Positions 63,725 to 64,000 of a DNA stretch of 64,000 bases are shown piece by piece (the first letter of the stretch is position 1; every line of letters starts with the position of its first letter). The notes under the pieces are model-generated. The model searched no databases. It saw only the letters and a program-made list of their open reading frames with translations, and had not been told where the DNA came from. Made by a program: the position numbers and the translations under genes. The DNA lies in NCBI GenBank assembly GCA_036925085.1, contig JAUPFP010000001.1, forward strand, positions 18,785,342-18,849,341, in the 5' to 3' direction. Origin of the DNA: Brachycybe producta. Lineage: Eukaryota > Arthropoda > Diplopoda > Playtdesmida > Andrognathidae.

Positions 63725-64000
63725 TTTTCGAAATCTTGTGGTAAAAAAGAGCAGTGAAGTCTATATACTACTGCAGCAACTGTTCTCAAAAACAACAAGA
63801 AGCAACCAAAGGTAAGGCTGAAATCCCTAGGGAACGTAATTTTACCAAAACCCACTGATAAAAACTTAAAACTCAACTCCATTGACTGGAGGGGCCGAAC
63901 CCTATAGGGCCCCCCACTTAGATTTAAATGTGTTTTGGGCATTGCCACTTAGTTCACAGAATAGCACTGGGAGAGGGGATAAACAAGGGATGAACAAAAA
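63725..64000. other. Flanking DNA, nothing identified
   Basis: No supported gene or repeat. A GGGCCCCCC-containing stretch lies near 63908-63917. Confidence 0.5.

Overview
Eukaryotic, repeat-dominated sequence from an invertebrate, most likely a protostome. The one convincing host gene is a split ionotropic-receptor (IR/iGluR-like) gene, and the IR branch is characteristic of protostomes. Arthropod/crustacean or mollusc cannot be decided from this window. The background is AT-rich with long (TA)n tracts; two related Ty3-type LTR elements stand out as GC-rich islands. All exon and element calls were made by reading the sequence, without database searches.

Layout: (1) 1-5622, minus: 5' part of GC-rich Ty3-like element A (pol cut by the window edge, gag, a leader with a 72-nt-period hairpin array, 5' LTR). 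It is inserted in the protease of (2) 5623-7472, minus: a second LTR element that encodes, upstream of gag, a 154-aa CHHC zinc-finger protein resembling the piRNA co-factor GTSF1/Asterix. (3) 10542-18817, plus: four exons of an IR-like channel; its introns hold a HECT-like pseudogene and dispersed repeats. (4) 20507-25690, minus: decayed errantivirus-like Ty3/Gypsy element (gag, PR, RT, RH, IN, env-like). (5) 25783-29490: four tandem ~925-bp units. (6) 29490-37680: AT-rich repeats. (7) 37740-39563, plus: a second HECT-like pseudogene. (8) 40073-44748: DNA transposon with TIRs and an 8-bp target duplication, whose empty site survives in a paralogous repeat at 16552. (9) 44895-50366: solo LTRs, an integrase-core pseudogene, minisatellites, palindromic dyads. 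(10) 50371-61218, plus: complete young Ty3-like element C (LTR pair, TSD CTTG). (11) 61589-62256, minus: tyrosine-recombinase (Crypton-like) fragment; 62973-63724: another LTR of the A/C lineage.

How parts fit: A and C are the same lineage. A shows a gag stop with a -1 frameshift signal (GTTAAAC plus stem-loop). C has lost nucleocapsid, protease and the start of RT through a ~2.2-kb deletion that fuses gag to RT in one open 1470-codon frame. C also carries, downstream of pol, a strong hairpin, a second leader-like region, a splice acceptor and a large unidentified open frame. A 5' splice site (GTAAGT/GTGAGT) is conserved near the 3' end of every LTR of this lineage, so that frame may be expressed from a spliced RNA.

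Most notable: the element-encoded GTSF1-like ORF, the conserved 72-nt hairpin arrays (insulator- or packaging-like), the LTR splice donor plus accessory ORF, and two independent textbook -1 frameshift sites.
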